From Clostridium cellulovorans 743B (GTDB lineage: Bacteria > Bacillota > Clostridia > Clostridiales > Clostridiaceae), in contig NC_014393.1 in the NCBI RefSeq assembly GCF_000145275.1, forward strand, positions 1,612,001 through 1,676,000: a stretch of DNA of 64,000 bases, written 5' to 3'. Below the pieces are notes generated by a model that had not been told where the DNA came from, ran no database searches, and worked only from the letters and a program-made list of their open reading frames with translations. The stretch's first letter is position 1, and each line of letters starts with the position of its first letter. A program made the translations under genes and the position numbers. Positions 8,910-17,558 of the stretch are shown here, piece after piece.

Positions 8910-9044
8910 ATGAGAAAAACAAAAAGTAAAGTTCTATCTTTATTCGCCGTACTTACGACCGTGATAGCATCAATGGTTGCATCTTCTGCGTGCTTTTGGT
9001 ACTACTATCAACCAGAAGAACCAGAAATATTAAGAGATAAGTAA
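8910..9044 (+). CDS. agrD: AgrD-type cyclic autoinducer peptide precursor
   Basis: A 44-residue precursor of a cyclic thiolactone signal. A basic start (MRKTKSK) and an amphipathic or hydrophobic leader are followed by a small-residue stretch and one cysteine, Cys28, in SSACFWYYYQPEEPE. By analogy with other clostridial AgrD proteins, the ring is most likely Cys-Phe-Trp-Tyr-Tyr (residues 28-32), with AgrB cutting before the acidic, proline-containing tail QPEEPEILRDK. The ATG has a GAGGGGG site 8 nt upstream, and the gene begins 16 bp after agrB. The exact ring size and N-terminal cut need mass spectrometry. Confidence 0.9.
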   Translation: MRKTKSKVLSLFAVLTTVIASMVASSACFWYYYQPEEPEILRDK

Positions 9045-9068
9045 AATAGGTTGCAAGAAATTTTTAAA

Positions 9069-9103
9069 TTTTTTCTAAATAAGAAAACTATATTTAGAAA
9101 AAA
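9069..9103. terminator. AT-rich hairpin after agrD
   Basis: A perfect 12-bp stem TTTTTTCTAAAT (9069-9080) with ATTTAGAAAAAA (9092-9103) lies 24 bp after agrD. It lacks a clean T-run on the plus strand, so termination is only probable. Just downstream, ATATGTCA occurs twice as a direct repeat (9114-9121 and 9128-9135). Confidence 0.5.
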
Positions 9104-9253
9104 TATGACTATAATATGTCAGCCTGTATATGTCATTAGGATACAAAAAAACTAACACAATATGAAAATCACCGAAATAATTACATAGAAATATGTAAAA
9201 AAAAGAATTTGTAAAGGGTTTCTTTGAAAAAATGATAAATTTTCAAAAGAGTA

Positions 9254-9282
9254 TTGATTGATTTCGTAAAAAGTAGTACAAT
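9254..9282 (+). promoter_or_regulatory. promoter of the ilv T-box operon
   Basis: TTGATT (9254-9259), a 17-nt spacer and TACAAT (9277-9282) form a good sigma-A promoter. It is placed so that transcription starts about 10 nt before stem I of the T-box leader. Confidence 0.75.
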
Positions 9283-9289
9283 TTCATTA

Positions 9290-9540
9290 AATGAGAAAAT
9301 GCTTTGATGGAGACTGTTGTTTAGTATATATAAAGCTTAAGAGAGTCGATGGTTGGTGAAAATCGATGCTTTAACTAAATAAGAATCACTCCTGAGCAGA
9401 GTCCACGAAAGAAAGTTCAAGTAGGGGATTTCCGGTATGCTCCGTTATTGGCAAGGGTTTGTTGGAACCTAGTGATGTAATAAAAGGCGGATTTCCACCT
9501 CTTAGTTTTATCGCTAAGGAGTGGTTTTTTTATACACTTT
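9290..9540 (+). ncRNA. T-box riboswitch, probably isoleucine-specific
   Basis: A tRNA-sensing leader that lets the operon be read when its uncharged tRNA accumulates. Landmarks in order: stem I 5' side near GGAGACTG, the AGTA box (9323-9326), the distal loop GAGAG...GGTTGGTGAAA (9341-9362), the specifier loop AAGAATCACTCCTGAGC, the stem III lead-in CCGGTATGCTCCGTTA (9432-9447), and a terminator, CCACCTCTTAG (9494-9504) with CTAAGGAGTGG (9513-9523) plus seven T. ATC directly before a conserved A is the best specifier, meaning Ile, which fits the genes. The usual TGGNACC core is not clear: the expected place reads AAAAGGCGGATTTCC, which can itself pair with the terminator's 5' arm. Confidence 0.85.
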
Positions 9541-9634
9541 TTTAGTGGTCATTTACGTTGAAAAGGCTCTAGCTTAACCTTGACGTAGTGACCATTTTTC
9601 GTATTTGCTTAAAAATAGAAAGGGGGCAATTTTT

Positions 9635-10147
9635 ATGGATAGGCACATAATATCTGTTTTAGTGAAAAATTCTGCCGGGGTTTTGAGCAGAGTAGCAGGT
9701 CTATTTACAAGAAGAGGCTTTAACATCGAGAGTTTAACAGTTGGAAGTACAGAGAATCCAGAATTTTCAAGAATGACTATAACCATGGTTGGAGATAATG
9801 GAAATTTAGAACAAATAAAAAATCAGCTTAATAAGCTTTATGATGTTGTTAAGGTTGTAGAATTAAAGGCAGATAATTCTGTTATTCGAGAATTAGTGTT
9901 GATCAAGGTAAATGCTACTGATGCTGAAAGAGGTGCAATTAATGAAGTTGCTAAAATCTTTAGATGTAAGATAGTGGATATTTCAGAAGATACGTTGACT
10001 ATTGAGCTTACAGGAGATGAAAGTAAAATATCTGCATTAATTAAGCTTATGGAGAAATACGGAATTAGAGAAATCGTTAGAACTGGAATTGTAGCTCTTG
10101 AAAGAGGCGAGAATGATATCCAAAGTTACGAAGAGGCTTGGGTATAA
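9635..10147 (+). CDS. ilvN: acetolactate synthase, small regulatory subunit
   Basis: Regulatory subunit of acetohydroxyacid synthase; it binds valine through its ACT domain and activates the large subunit. It has 170 residues. The N-terminal ACT domain is plain (ISVLVKNSAGVLSRVAGLFT, then RRGFNIESLTVG), followed by the ALS small-subunit C-terminal domain (RELVLIKVNA onward). I use the ATG at 9635 with AAAGGGGG upstream rather than the earlier in-frame TTG at 9605, which lacks a site. It is the first gene after the T-box. Its partner ilvB is four genes downstream, so the two subunits are encoded at separate positions in the operon. Confidence 0.95.
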   Translation: MDRHIISVLVKNSAGVLSRVAGLFTRRGFNIESLTVGSTENPEFSRMTITMVGDNGNLEQIKNQLNKLYDVVKVVELKADNSVIRELVLIKVNATDAERGAINEVAKIFRCKIVDISEDTLTIELTGDESKISALIKLMEKYGIREIVRTGIVALERGENDIQSYEEAWV

Positions 10148-10177
10148 TTTAATTCATAATCTTAAGGCGGTGAGAAA

Positions 10178-11773
10178 TTGAACAAAAAAATAACCATCTT
10201 CGATTCTACCTTGAGAGATGGAGTTCAAGGTCAGGGAATATCTTTTTCTGTTGAGGATAAACTAAAAATAGTTAAGTGTCTTGATAAATTAGGGGTTGAA
10301 TATATAGAAGCAGGGAATCCTGGTTCAAATCCAAAAGATATAGAATTTTTTAAAAGGATTAAAGAATTAACCCTTAAAAAATCTAAAATTGTTGCTTTTG
10401 GAAGCACTAGAAGAGTCGGGGTAGAAACTAAGGATGATAATAATGTAAAGAATCTTTTAGCTGTTGAAACAGATGCTATATGTATATTCGGAAAGAGTTG
10501 GGATTTTCATGCTACTGAGATATTGAAAACAACATTAGATGAAAATCTTCAAATGATAAAAGATACTGTAAGTTATTTGAAGGGTAAAAATAAGCAAGTG
10601 TTTTTTGATGCAGAGCATTTTTTCGATGGATATAAAAACAATAGTGAATATGCTATGAAAACAGTGGAAGCAGCCAAAGAAGCAGGAGCAGATGCAGTCG
10701 TTTTATGTGATACTAATGGCGGAACTTTGCCACAGGAAATCTATGAAATAACGAAAGCTGTACAAGATGCTTTTAAGGATATTAGTATAGGTGTTCATGC
10801 ACACAATGATATGGGAATGGCTGTTGCTAATTCAATAATGGCTGTTGAAGGTGGAGCAAATCATATTCAAGGTACATTTATTGGTTTTGGAGAACGTTGT
10901 GGAAATGCAAATTTAAGTACGATAATTCCAATTCTACAGCTAAAAATGGGTTTTAATATAGTAGACAGTGAAAAATTATCAGAGCTTACGTCTTCTGCTA
11001 GATTTATATCAGAAGTTTCAAATATTACTTTAAATGATGATGCACCCTTCGTTGGTAATGGAGCTTTTGCTCATAAAGGTGGTATGCATATAGATGCAGT
11101 TTGTAAGGATCCAGTTTCCTATGAACATATAGAACCTACGTTGGTAGGAAATAAAAGAAGATTTTTAATTTCTGAGGTAAGTGGGAAAAGTACTGTATAT
11201 AGTCAAATACAAAAAATTTCTCCAGAGCTTCCTAAGGATTGTGAGGAAACAAAGATAATTACAGAAAGATTAAAAGAGCTAGAGTTCCAAGGTTATCAGT
11301 TCGAAGGGGCTGAAGGCACTGTGGAATTGATAATGAGAAAAATTCTTGGCAAATATAAACCTTTCTTTGAATTAATAGATTTTAAAGTTATTGGTGAACA
11401 ACCTTCGTTAGATTCAAACTTTAAATCCACTGCTATGATGCATATTGTAGTAGATGGAAAGAAAGAGATGACTGCGGCAGAGGGAGAAGGACCTATAAAT
11501 GCTTTAGATAAAGCTTTAAGAAAGGCTTTAGAAGTATTTTATCCAGAACTTCAATCTGTTCGTTTAGTTGATTATAAGGTAAGAGTTTTAGATACAGGAT
11601 GTGCTACAAAAGCAAAGGTTAGAGTTCTTATAGAATCTACAGATGGTGAAGAAAAGTGGAGCACTGTTGGAGTTTCTACAGACATTATTGAAGCTAGTTG
11701 GGTAGCTTTAGTGGATTCTATTGAATATAAATTAATAAAAAACATAGAAAAAAAATTGAAGGCTTATTTTTAG
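10178..11773 (+). CDS. cimA: (R)-citramalate synthase
   Basis: Condenses pyruvate and acetyl-CoA to citramalate, the threonine-independent entry to isoleucine synthesis. It has 531 residues, the length of the CimA branch of the isopropylmalate/homocitrate synthase family. The HMGL-like TIM barrel begins with FDSTLRDGVQGQGISFSVED and includes the metal-binding HAHNDMGMAVANS and GFGERCGNANLS. The C-terminal LeuA-type allosteric domain covers about 400-531 (DFKVIGEQPS to LDTGCATKAKVRVLIES). The start is TTG with AAGGCGGTG upstream. Its product needs LeuCD and LeuB to become 2-oxobutanoate; leuB is next, but leuCD are not here. Confidence 0.93.
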   Translation: MNKKITIFDSTLRDGVQGQGISFSVEDKLKIVKCLDKLGVEYIEAGNPGSNPKDIEFFKRIKELTLKKSKIVAFGSTRRVGVETKDDNNVKNLLAVETDAICIFGKSWDFHATEILKTTLDENLQMIKDTVSYLKGKNKQVFFDAEHFFDGYKNNSEYAMKTVEAAKEAGADAVVLCDTNGGTLPQEIYEITKAVQDAFKDISIGVHAHNDMGMAVANSIMAVEGGANHIQGTFIGFGERCGNANLSTIIPILQLKMGFNIVDSEKLSELTSSARFISEVSNITLNDDAPFVGNGAFAHKGGMHIDAVCKDPVSYEHIEPTLVGNKRRFLISEVSGKSTVYSQIQKISPELPKDCEETKIITERLKELEFQGYQFEGAEGTVELIMRKILGKYKPFFELIDFKVIGEQPSLDSNFKSTAMMHIVVDGKKEMTAAEGEGPINALDKALRKALEVFYPELQSVRLVDYKVRVLDTGCATKAKVRVLIESTDGEEKWSTVGVSTDIIEASWVALVDSIEYKLIKNIEKKLKAYF

Positions 11774-11925
11774 CTAGAACAATAAGGAGGAGTGCAGTAA
11801 GAATATAACTATTACCCAAGATCCTTAAGTTCACACTAAATTAAGCTTAACAATGAAGAACATAGGATTAATTGGATAAAAACAAATAGTAAAAATTATA
11901 TTAAATAAATTGGGGGTTAATTTAC
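11774..11925 (+). other. gap where leuC and leuD are usually found
   Basis: These 152 bp between cimA and leuB hold a strong but ownerless ribosome site (AAGGAGG, 11784-11790). About 12 nt later comes sequence that reads ITITQ and, if two A are restored, ITITQKIL, close to the N-terminus of LeuC (commonly M-G-x-T-x-T-Q-K-I-L). No frame stays open after that. A second GGGGG site at 11911-11915 serves leuB. I read it, as inference, as the scar of a leuCD deletion; it may instead be plain untranslated spacer. Confidence 0.35.
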
Positions 11926-13008
11926 ATGATATATAAAATAGCTACAATACCTGGAGATGGAATAGGACCAGAAGTAATCGCTGAGGCAGTAAAAATATTA
12001 AACGTTATAGGTGAAAAATACAACCATGAATTTGAGTTCAACTATGTAACAGCTGGTGGTTGTGCTATAGATGAGTTTGGAGTTCCACTTCCAGAAGAAA
12101 CATTAAAAGCTTGTAAGGAAAGTGATTCTGTACTTTTAGGGGCTGTTGGTGGTCCAAAATGGGATGATCCAACTGCAAAAGTAAGACCTGAGCAAGCATT
12201 GCTTGGATTAAGAGGAGAGCTTGGTTTATTTGCTAATTTAAGACCAGCTGTATTATACGAACCATTAAAGGATGCAAGTCCTCTAAAACCATCACTAGTA
12301 GCAGAAGGAATCGATATAATGGTTGTTCGTGAACTTACTGGTGGTATCTACTTCGGAGAAAGAGGAAGACTTGAAGAAAATGGAGTAGAAGCTGCTTATG
12401 ATACAGAAAAATACAATGTTAACGAAATAGAAAGAATTGTTAAGCTTGGATTTGAAACAGCAATGAAGAGAAGCAAGAAGTTAATGTGTGTAGATAAAGC
12501 AAACATATTAGAAAGCTCAAGACTTTGGAGACAAGTGGTTGCAAGATTAGCTAAGGATTATCCAGAAGTTACTGTTGATCATATGTATGTTGATAATGCA
12601 GCTATGCAATTAGTAAGAAAACCAAGCCAATTTGACGTAATAGTAACTAGCAATATATTTGGTGATATATTATCAGATGAAGCTAGTATGGTTACTGGTT
12701 CAATTGGAATGTTACCATCTGCAAGTCTTGGATCTACTAACCTTGGAATGTATGAACCAATTCACGGAAGTGCACCAGATATCGCAGGTAAAGGAATAGC
12801 TAACCCATTAGCTACAATTCTTTCAACAGCTATGATGCTTAAATATAGTTTTGGACTTGTAAAAGAAGCAGAAGAAATAGATAATGCAGTTCTAAAAGTT
12901 TTATCTGCTGGCTATAGAACTGGCGATATAATCAGCGAAGGAAAGACACTAGTTGGTACTGTAGAAATGGGTAACTTAGTTGCTGAAGCTATAAAAGAAG
13001 GGAAGTAA
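11926..13008 (+). CDS. leuB: 3-isopropylmalate dehydrogenase
   Basis: NAD-dependent oxidative decarboxylation of 3-isopropylmalate, and of 3-methylmalate in the citramalate route. It has 360 residues, normal for the family. Visible motifs are the N-terminal PGDGIGPEVIAEA, the substrate loop ELTGGIYFGERG, the catalytic lysine region VDKANILESSRLWR, and the metal and nucleotide site NIFGDILSDEASMVTGSIGM followed by HGSAPDIAGKGIANP. The start is an ATG with TTGGGGG upstream. It is followed after 5 bp by ilvD, so the two are tightly coupled. Confidence 0.96.
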   Translation: MIYKIATIPGDGIGPEVIAEAVKILNVIGEKYNHEFEFNYVTAGGCAIDEFGVPLPEETLKACKESDSVLLGAVGGPKWDDPTAKVRPEQALLGLRGELGLFANLRPAVLYEPLKDASPLKPSLVAEGIDIMVVRELTGGIYFGERGRLEENGVEAAYDTEKYNVNEIERIVKLGFETAMKRSKKLMCVDKANILESSRLWRQVVARLAKDYPEVTVDHMYVDNAAMQLVRKPSQFDVIVTSNIFGDILSDEASMVTGSIGMLPSASLGSTNLGMYEPIHGSAPDIAGKGIANPLATILSTAMMLKYSFGLVKEAEEIDNAVLKVLSAGYRTGDIISEGKTLVGTVEMGNLVAEAIKEGK

Positions 13009-13013
13009 TTATT

Positions 13014-14672
13014 ATGAGAAGCGATAAAGTGAAGGCGGGTCCTGAAAGAGCACCACACAGATCTTTATTAAAGGCTGATGGTCTTTCAGATGAAGAACTA
13101 GCAAGACCATTGATTGGTATAGTTTCTTCTCAAAACGATATAATACCAGGACATATTAACTTAGATAAGATTGTTCAAGCAGCAAAAACAGGAGTATTAA
13201 TTGGTGGAGGAACACCGATTGTATTCCCTGCTATAGGTGTATGTGATGGTATTGCAATGGGTCACGAAGGAATGAAATATTCTTTAGCTTCAAGAGAGCT
13301 TATTGCTGACTCAATAGAATGTGTTGCTAAGGCTCATAGCTTTGATGCTTTAGTATTAGTTCCAAACTGTGACAAAATTGTTCCAGCAATGATGATGGCA
13401 GCTTTAAGATTAAATATTCCATCAATAGTAATCAGCGGTGGACCAATGCTTGCAGGTAGATATGAAGATAAGAGTGTTAGTTTATCAACTTTATTTGAAG
13501 CGGTAGGTGCACACAAAGTTGGAAAGATGACTGATGGTGAACTTGCTTGCCTTGAAAATAGTGCTTGCCCAACCTGTGGCTCATGTTCAGGAATGTTTAC
13601 TGCTAATTCAATGAATTGTTTAGCAGAGGTACTTGGACTTGCGCTTCCTGGAAATGGAACTATTCCAGCTGTTTATTCTGAGAGAATAAGACTTGCGAAA
13701 AAAGCTGGAATGAAGATCATGGATCTTTTAACAAATGACATCAAACCAAGAGATATCGTTACAGAAAAGTCAATAAGAAATGCTCTTACTGTTGATATGG
13801 CTCTTGGATGTTCTACAAATAGTGTTCTTCATTTAACTGCCATTGCAAATGAAGCTGAAATTAAATTAGATTTAGATATTATCAATGAAATATCAGGAAA
13901 GACTCCAAACCTTTGTAAGCTAAGCCCTGCAGGAGAATCTCATATTGAAGATTTATATTGGGCTGGTGGAGTACAAAGTGTGCTAAATGAATTGTCAAAG
14001 GCTAATTTATTAAACTTAGATTGTATAACTGCATCAGGAAATATTGTTGAAGAAAATATCAAAGATGCAAAGGTTAAAGATTATAAGATTATCAGACCAA
14101 TTGATGAACCATATAGCAAAACTGGTGGAATTCAGGTTTTAAAAGGAAATTTAGCAGTTGATGGTGCTGTTGTTAAAAAATCTGCTGTAGTTCCGGAAAT
14201 GATGTATCATGAAGGTCCAGCTAGAGTTTTCGATTCAGAAGAAGAAGCTGTTGAAGCTATAATGGCAAAGAAGATTAAAGAAAATGACGTTATAGTTATT
14301 CGTTATGAAGGACCAAAGGGTGGTCCAGGAATGAGAGAAATGCTTTCTCCAACTTCTGCAATTATTGGAATGGGTCTTGATAAATCTGTAGCACTTATTA
14401 CTGATGGAAGATTTAGTGGAGCAACAAGAGGTGCTGCCATTGGTCATATATCTCCAGAAGCAGCTGAAGGCGGTTTAATAGCTTTAGTTGAAGAAGGCGA
14501 TATGATTCAAGTAGATATTACTAATGGAAAACTTCAATTACTAGTTGATGAGGATACTATACAAAGTAGAAGAAGTAAGTGGGTACCTAGAGAACCTAAA
14601 ATTAAGACAGGATATTTATCAAGATATGCTAAGCTTGTAAGTTCTGCAAGCAGTGGAGCTACCTTGAAATAG
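13014..14672 (+). CDS. ilvD: dihydroxy-acid dehydratase
   Basis: Iron-sulfur enzyme that dehydrates 2,3-dihydroxy acids to the 2-oxo acids of valine and isoleucine. It has 552 residues. Cluster and active-site segments are intact: PNCDKIVPAMMMA with the first cysteine, CPTCGSCSGMFTANSMNCLA with the next, and TDGRFSGATRGAAIGHISPE near the C-terminus. The ATG start is 5 bp after leuB and lacks a strong site of its own (GAAGGGAAG lies inside the leuB end). ilvB follows after 17 bp. Confidence 0.96.
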   Translation: MRSDKVKAGPERAPHRSLLKADGLSDEELARPLIGIVSSQNDIIPGHINLDKIVQAAKTGVLIGGGTPIVFPAIGVCDGIAMGHEGMKYSLASRELIADSIECVAKAHSFDALVLVPNCDKIVPAMMMAALRLNIPSIVISGGPMLAGRYEDKSVSLSTLFEAVGAHKVGKMTDGELACLENSACPTCGSCSGMFTANSMNCLAEVLGLALPGNGTIPAVYSERIRLAKKAGMKIMDLLTNDIKPRDIVTEKSIRNALTVDMALGCSTNSVLHLTAIANEAEIKLDLDIINEISGKTPNLCKLSPAGESHIEDLYWAGGVQSVLNELSKANLLNLDCITASGNIVEENIKDAKVKDYKIIRPIDEPYSKTGGIQVLKGNLAVDGAVVKKSAVVPEMMYHEGPARVFDSEEEAVEAIMAKKIKENDVIVIRYEGPKGGPGMREMLSPTSAIIGMGLDKSVALITDGRFSGATRGAAIGHISPEAAEGGLIALVEEGDMIQVDITNGKLQLLVDEDTIQSRRSKWVPREPKIKTGYLSRYAKLVSSASSGATLK

Positions 14673-14689
14673 ATAATTGGGGTGAGTAA

Positions 14690-16351
14690 ATGATTCTAAA
14701 TGGGGCAGAAATTTTAGTAGAATGTTTAAAAGAACAAGGCGTAGATACTATTTTCGGGTTTCCAGGTGGAGCTGTTTTAAATATCTATGATGCACTTTAC
14801 AAATATCAAGAGGATATAAACCACATATTAGTAAGTCATGAACAGGGTGCTGCTCATGCTGCTGATGGTTATGCAAGAGCCACTGGTAAGGTTGGAGTAT
14901 GTCTTGCTACCTCTGGTCCTGGTGCAACAAATTTGGTTACAGGGATAGCAACAGCTTATATGGATTCAATACCTATGGTTGCTATAACAGGTAATGTAAC
15001 TAGACCTTTGATAGGAAGAGATAGTTTCCAAGAGGTAGATATAACTGGAATTACGATGCCAATAACAAAGCATAATTTTATGGTTAGAGATGTAAAGGAA
15101 TTGCCTAACATCATTAGAGAGGCTTTTCATATAGCTAGAGAAGGACGTCCAGGACCAGTTCTTGTGGATATACCTAAGGATGTTACAGCTCAAAAAGATA
15201 GTTATGAGAGAAAAGAACCTAAAACCGTAGAAGTAAGCGATAAATATATAACTGAACAAGCAATAGAAAAAGCAGTAAAACTTATAAATGAGGCTGAAAG
15301 ACCATTAATATATGTAGGTGGAGGAATAATTTCTTCTGGGGCTTCAGAAGAAATTATAGAATTTGCAGAAAAAATCAATTCTCCAGTTTCATCTTCATTA
15401 ATGGCATTAGGAGGTTTTCCAGCAAACCATAGACTTCATACTGGTATGATAGGTATGCATGGAACAAAGGCTTCAAATTTATCTGCAACAAAATGTGATT
15501 TATTTATAGCGATAGGAGCTAGATTTAGTGATAGAGTTATAAGTAATGAAGCACATATTGCCAACGCTAAAATTATCCACATTGATATAGATATCGCGGA
15601 GATTAACAAGAATATCAACGTAGATTCTTATATCATTGGTGATTTAAAAGAGGTATTAAAAAGATTAATACCAAAAGTTACACCAAAGTGTTGCGATGAG
15701 TGGTTGAAAAAAGTTGAGGAATTACAGAAACTTTCCATTCCTCAATATGAAAATTCAGATGCTATTACTCCACATTATGTAATAGAAAAGTTAAATGAAC
15801 TTACTGAAGGTGATGCTATCATTGCAACAGATGTTGGGCAACACCAAATGTGGATAGCACAATATTATAAATTTTATAATCCAAGAACCTTTGTAACTTC
15901 TGGAGGTCTGGGTACTATGGGATTCGGTCTTGGAGCAGCTATCGGTGCAAAGGCAGCTAAGCCAGATAAAAAGGTAGTTTGTGTTTCAGGCGATGGTAGC
16001 TTTATGATGAATTGTAATGAACTTGCTACAGCAGTATCAGCTGATTTGCCAGTTGTAATATTAGTTATGAATAACCATGCCTTAGGAATGGTTCATCAAT
16101 GGCAGCAATTCTTCTATGAGGAAAGATATTCTCATAGTATCATAGAAAAGAAAACTGATTTTGTTAAATTAGCAGAAGCTTATAGTGCTAAAGGATTAAG
16201 AATAACTTCAAAAGAAGAAGTTGTTGATGTCTTAAAAGAGGCTTTAAACAGCGATGTACCAGTTGTTGTCGATTGTTTAATAGAAGCAGAAAGAAAGGTA
16301 CTACCAATGGTAGCACCAGGAGCACCAATAGATCAATTAATATGCGAATAA
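14690..16351 (+). CDS. ilvB: acetolactate synthase, large catalytic subunit
   Basis: Thiamine diphosphate enzyme forming acetolactate or acetohydroxybutyrate. It has 553 residues in the usual three domains. The N-terminal domain carries the catalytic glutamate region VSHEQGAAHAADGYARATG. The middle FAD/dehydrogenase-like domain spans about 190-330 (IYVGGGIISSGAS). The C-terminal ThDP-binding motif GDGSFMMNCNELATA extends to the conserved NN about 30 residues later. The start has TTGGGGTGA upstream. Its regulatory partner ilvN stands at the operon's front. Confidence 0.96.
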   Translation: MILNGAEILVECLKEQGVDTIFGFPGGAVLNIYDALYKYQEDINHILVSHEQGAAHAADGYARATGKVGVCLATSGPGATNLVTGIATAYMDSIPMVAITGNVTRPLIGRDSFQEVDITGITMPITKHNFMVRDVKELPNIIREAFHIAREGRPGPVLVDIPKDVTAQKDSYERKEPKTVEVSDKYITEQAIEKAVKLINEAERPLIYVGGGIISSGASEEIIEFAEKINSPVSSSLMALGGFPANHRLHTGMIGMHGTKASNLSATKCDLFIAIGARFSDRVISNEAHIANAKIIHIDIDIAEINKNINVDSYIIGDLKEVLKRLIPKVTPKCCDEWLKKVEELQKLSIPQYENSDAITPHYVIEKLNELTEGDAIIATDVGQHQMWIAQYYKFYNPRTFVTSGGLGTMGFGLGAAIGAKAAKPDKKVVCVSGDGSFMMNCNELATAVSADLPVVILVMNNHALGMVHQWQQFFYEERYSHSIIEKKTDFVKLAEAYSAKGLRITSKEEVVDVLKEALNSDVPVVVDCLIEAERKVLPMVAPGAPIDQLICE

Positions 16352-16381
16352 AAAAACTATATATAAAAGGAGGCCAATAAA

Positions 16382-17386
16382 ATGGCAAAGTTATATTACG
16401 AAAAGGATGCAAATTTAGAATTATTAAGTGGAAAGACAGTAGCAGTTATAGGTTATGGTAGCCAAGGACATGCTCACGCGTTAAACCTTCATGAAAGTGG
16501 AGTTGACGTTGTTGTTGGTTTATATGAAGGCAGTAAATCATGGGAAAGAGCTGAAAAAGCAGGTTTAAAAGTTGCTGTTGTAGCTGATGCTGTTAAAGCT
16601 GCTCAAGTTATAATGATATTATTACCAGATGAAAGACAAAAATTTGTTTATGATGAATCAATAGCACCATACTTAACAGAAGGTAAAGCTTTAGTATTTG
16701 CTCATGGATTCAACATACATTTCCAACAAATAAATCCTCCAGCTGATGTTGACGTATTTATGGTTGCTCCAAAAGGACCTGGTCACATGGTTAGAAGACA
16801 ATACACTGAAGGATCAGGAGTTCCATGCTTAATAGCTATACACCAAGATGCTACAGGAAAAGCAAAAGACATCGCTTTAGCATATGCTAAAGGAATCGGT
16901 GGAGCTAGAGCTGGTGTGTTCGAAACTTCATTTAAAGAAGAAACTGAAACAGACTTATTCGGAGAACAAGCAGTTCTTTGTGGTGGAGTTAGCGCTCTTA
17001 TCAAAGCTGGTTTTGAAACTTTAGTTGAAGCTGGATATGCTCCAGAAATGGCTTACTTCGAATGCTGCCACGAAATGAAATTAATCGTTGACTTAATATT
17101 CCAAGGCGGAATGTCAACAATGAGATACTCAATCAGTGATACTGCTGAATATGGCGATTACTGCACTGGTAAGAGAATAATAACAGATGAAACTAAGAAA
17201 GAAATGAAACAAGTTCTTAAAGAAATCCAAGAAGGTGTTTTTGCAAGAAACTGGTTAACTGAGAACTATGTTGGAAGACCAAACTTCAGTTCAACAAGAA
17301 GAATTGAAAGTGAACACCAAATAGAAAAAGTTGGAGCTGAACTTAGATCAAAAATGACTTTCCCAGTTGTAGGAAAGATAGAGTAA
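16382..17386 (+). CDS. ilvC: ketol-acid reductoisomerase (class I)
   Basis: NADPH-dependent isomerisation and reduction of acetolactate or acetohydroxybutyrate. It has 334 residues, the short class I form. The N-terminal Rossmann fold shows GYGSQGHAHALNLHESGVDV, and the knotted C-terminal domain has the magnesium-binding EETETDLFGEQAVLCGG and the ECCHEMKLIVDLIFQGG helix. The start has AAAGGAGG 7 nt upstream. Codon use is more biased to abundant codons than in its neighbours, consistent with high expression. A terminator follows 11 bp after the stop. Confidence 0.97.
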   Translation: MAKLYYEKDANLELLSGKTVAVIGYGSQGHAHALNLHESGVDVVVGLYEGSKSWERAEKAGLKVAVVADAVKAAQVIMILLPDERQKFVYDESIAPYLTEGKALVFAHGFNIHFQQINPPADVDVFMVAPKGPGHMVRRQYTEGSGVPCLIAIHQDATGKAKDIALAYAKGIGGARAGVFETSFKEETETDLFGEQAVLCGGVSALIKAGFETLVEAGYAPEMAYFECCHEMKLIVDLIFQGGMSTMRYSISDTAEYGDYCTGKRIITDETKKEMKQVLKEIQEGVFARNWLTENYVGRPNFSSTRRIESEHQIEKVGAELRSKMTFPVVGKIE

Positions 17387-17397
17387 TTACTACATAA

Positions 17398-17425
17398 GGA
17401 GCTGCCGACTAGGCAGCACCTTTTC
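17398..17425 (+). terminator. terminator of the ilv operon
   Basis: Stem GGAGCTGCC (17398-17406) with GGCAGCACC (17412-17420), one mismatch, followed by TTTTC. It separates ilvC from the repeat array and ilvE, so ilvE probably has its own promoter or relies on read-through. Confidence 0.85.
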
Positions 17426-17558
17426 TATAGTGTATAAAAGAATAAAGATTGGAAATTACTAATGACGGTAGAGGATTGAATATTTCATTCTTTTCGTGTA
17501 TTGGCCAATAAAAATTCTAATGTTTTTAAATATTAGAAAAAACACTTTTTAACTCTAT

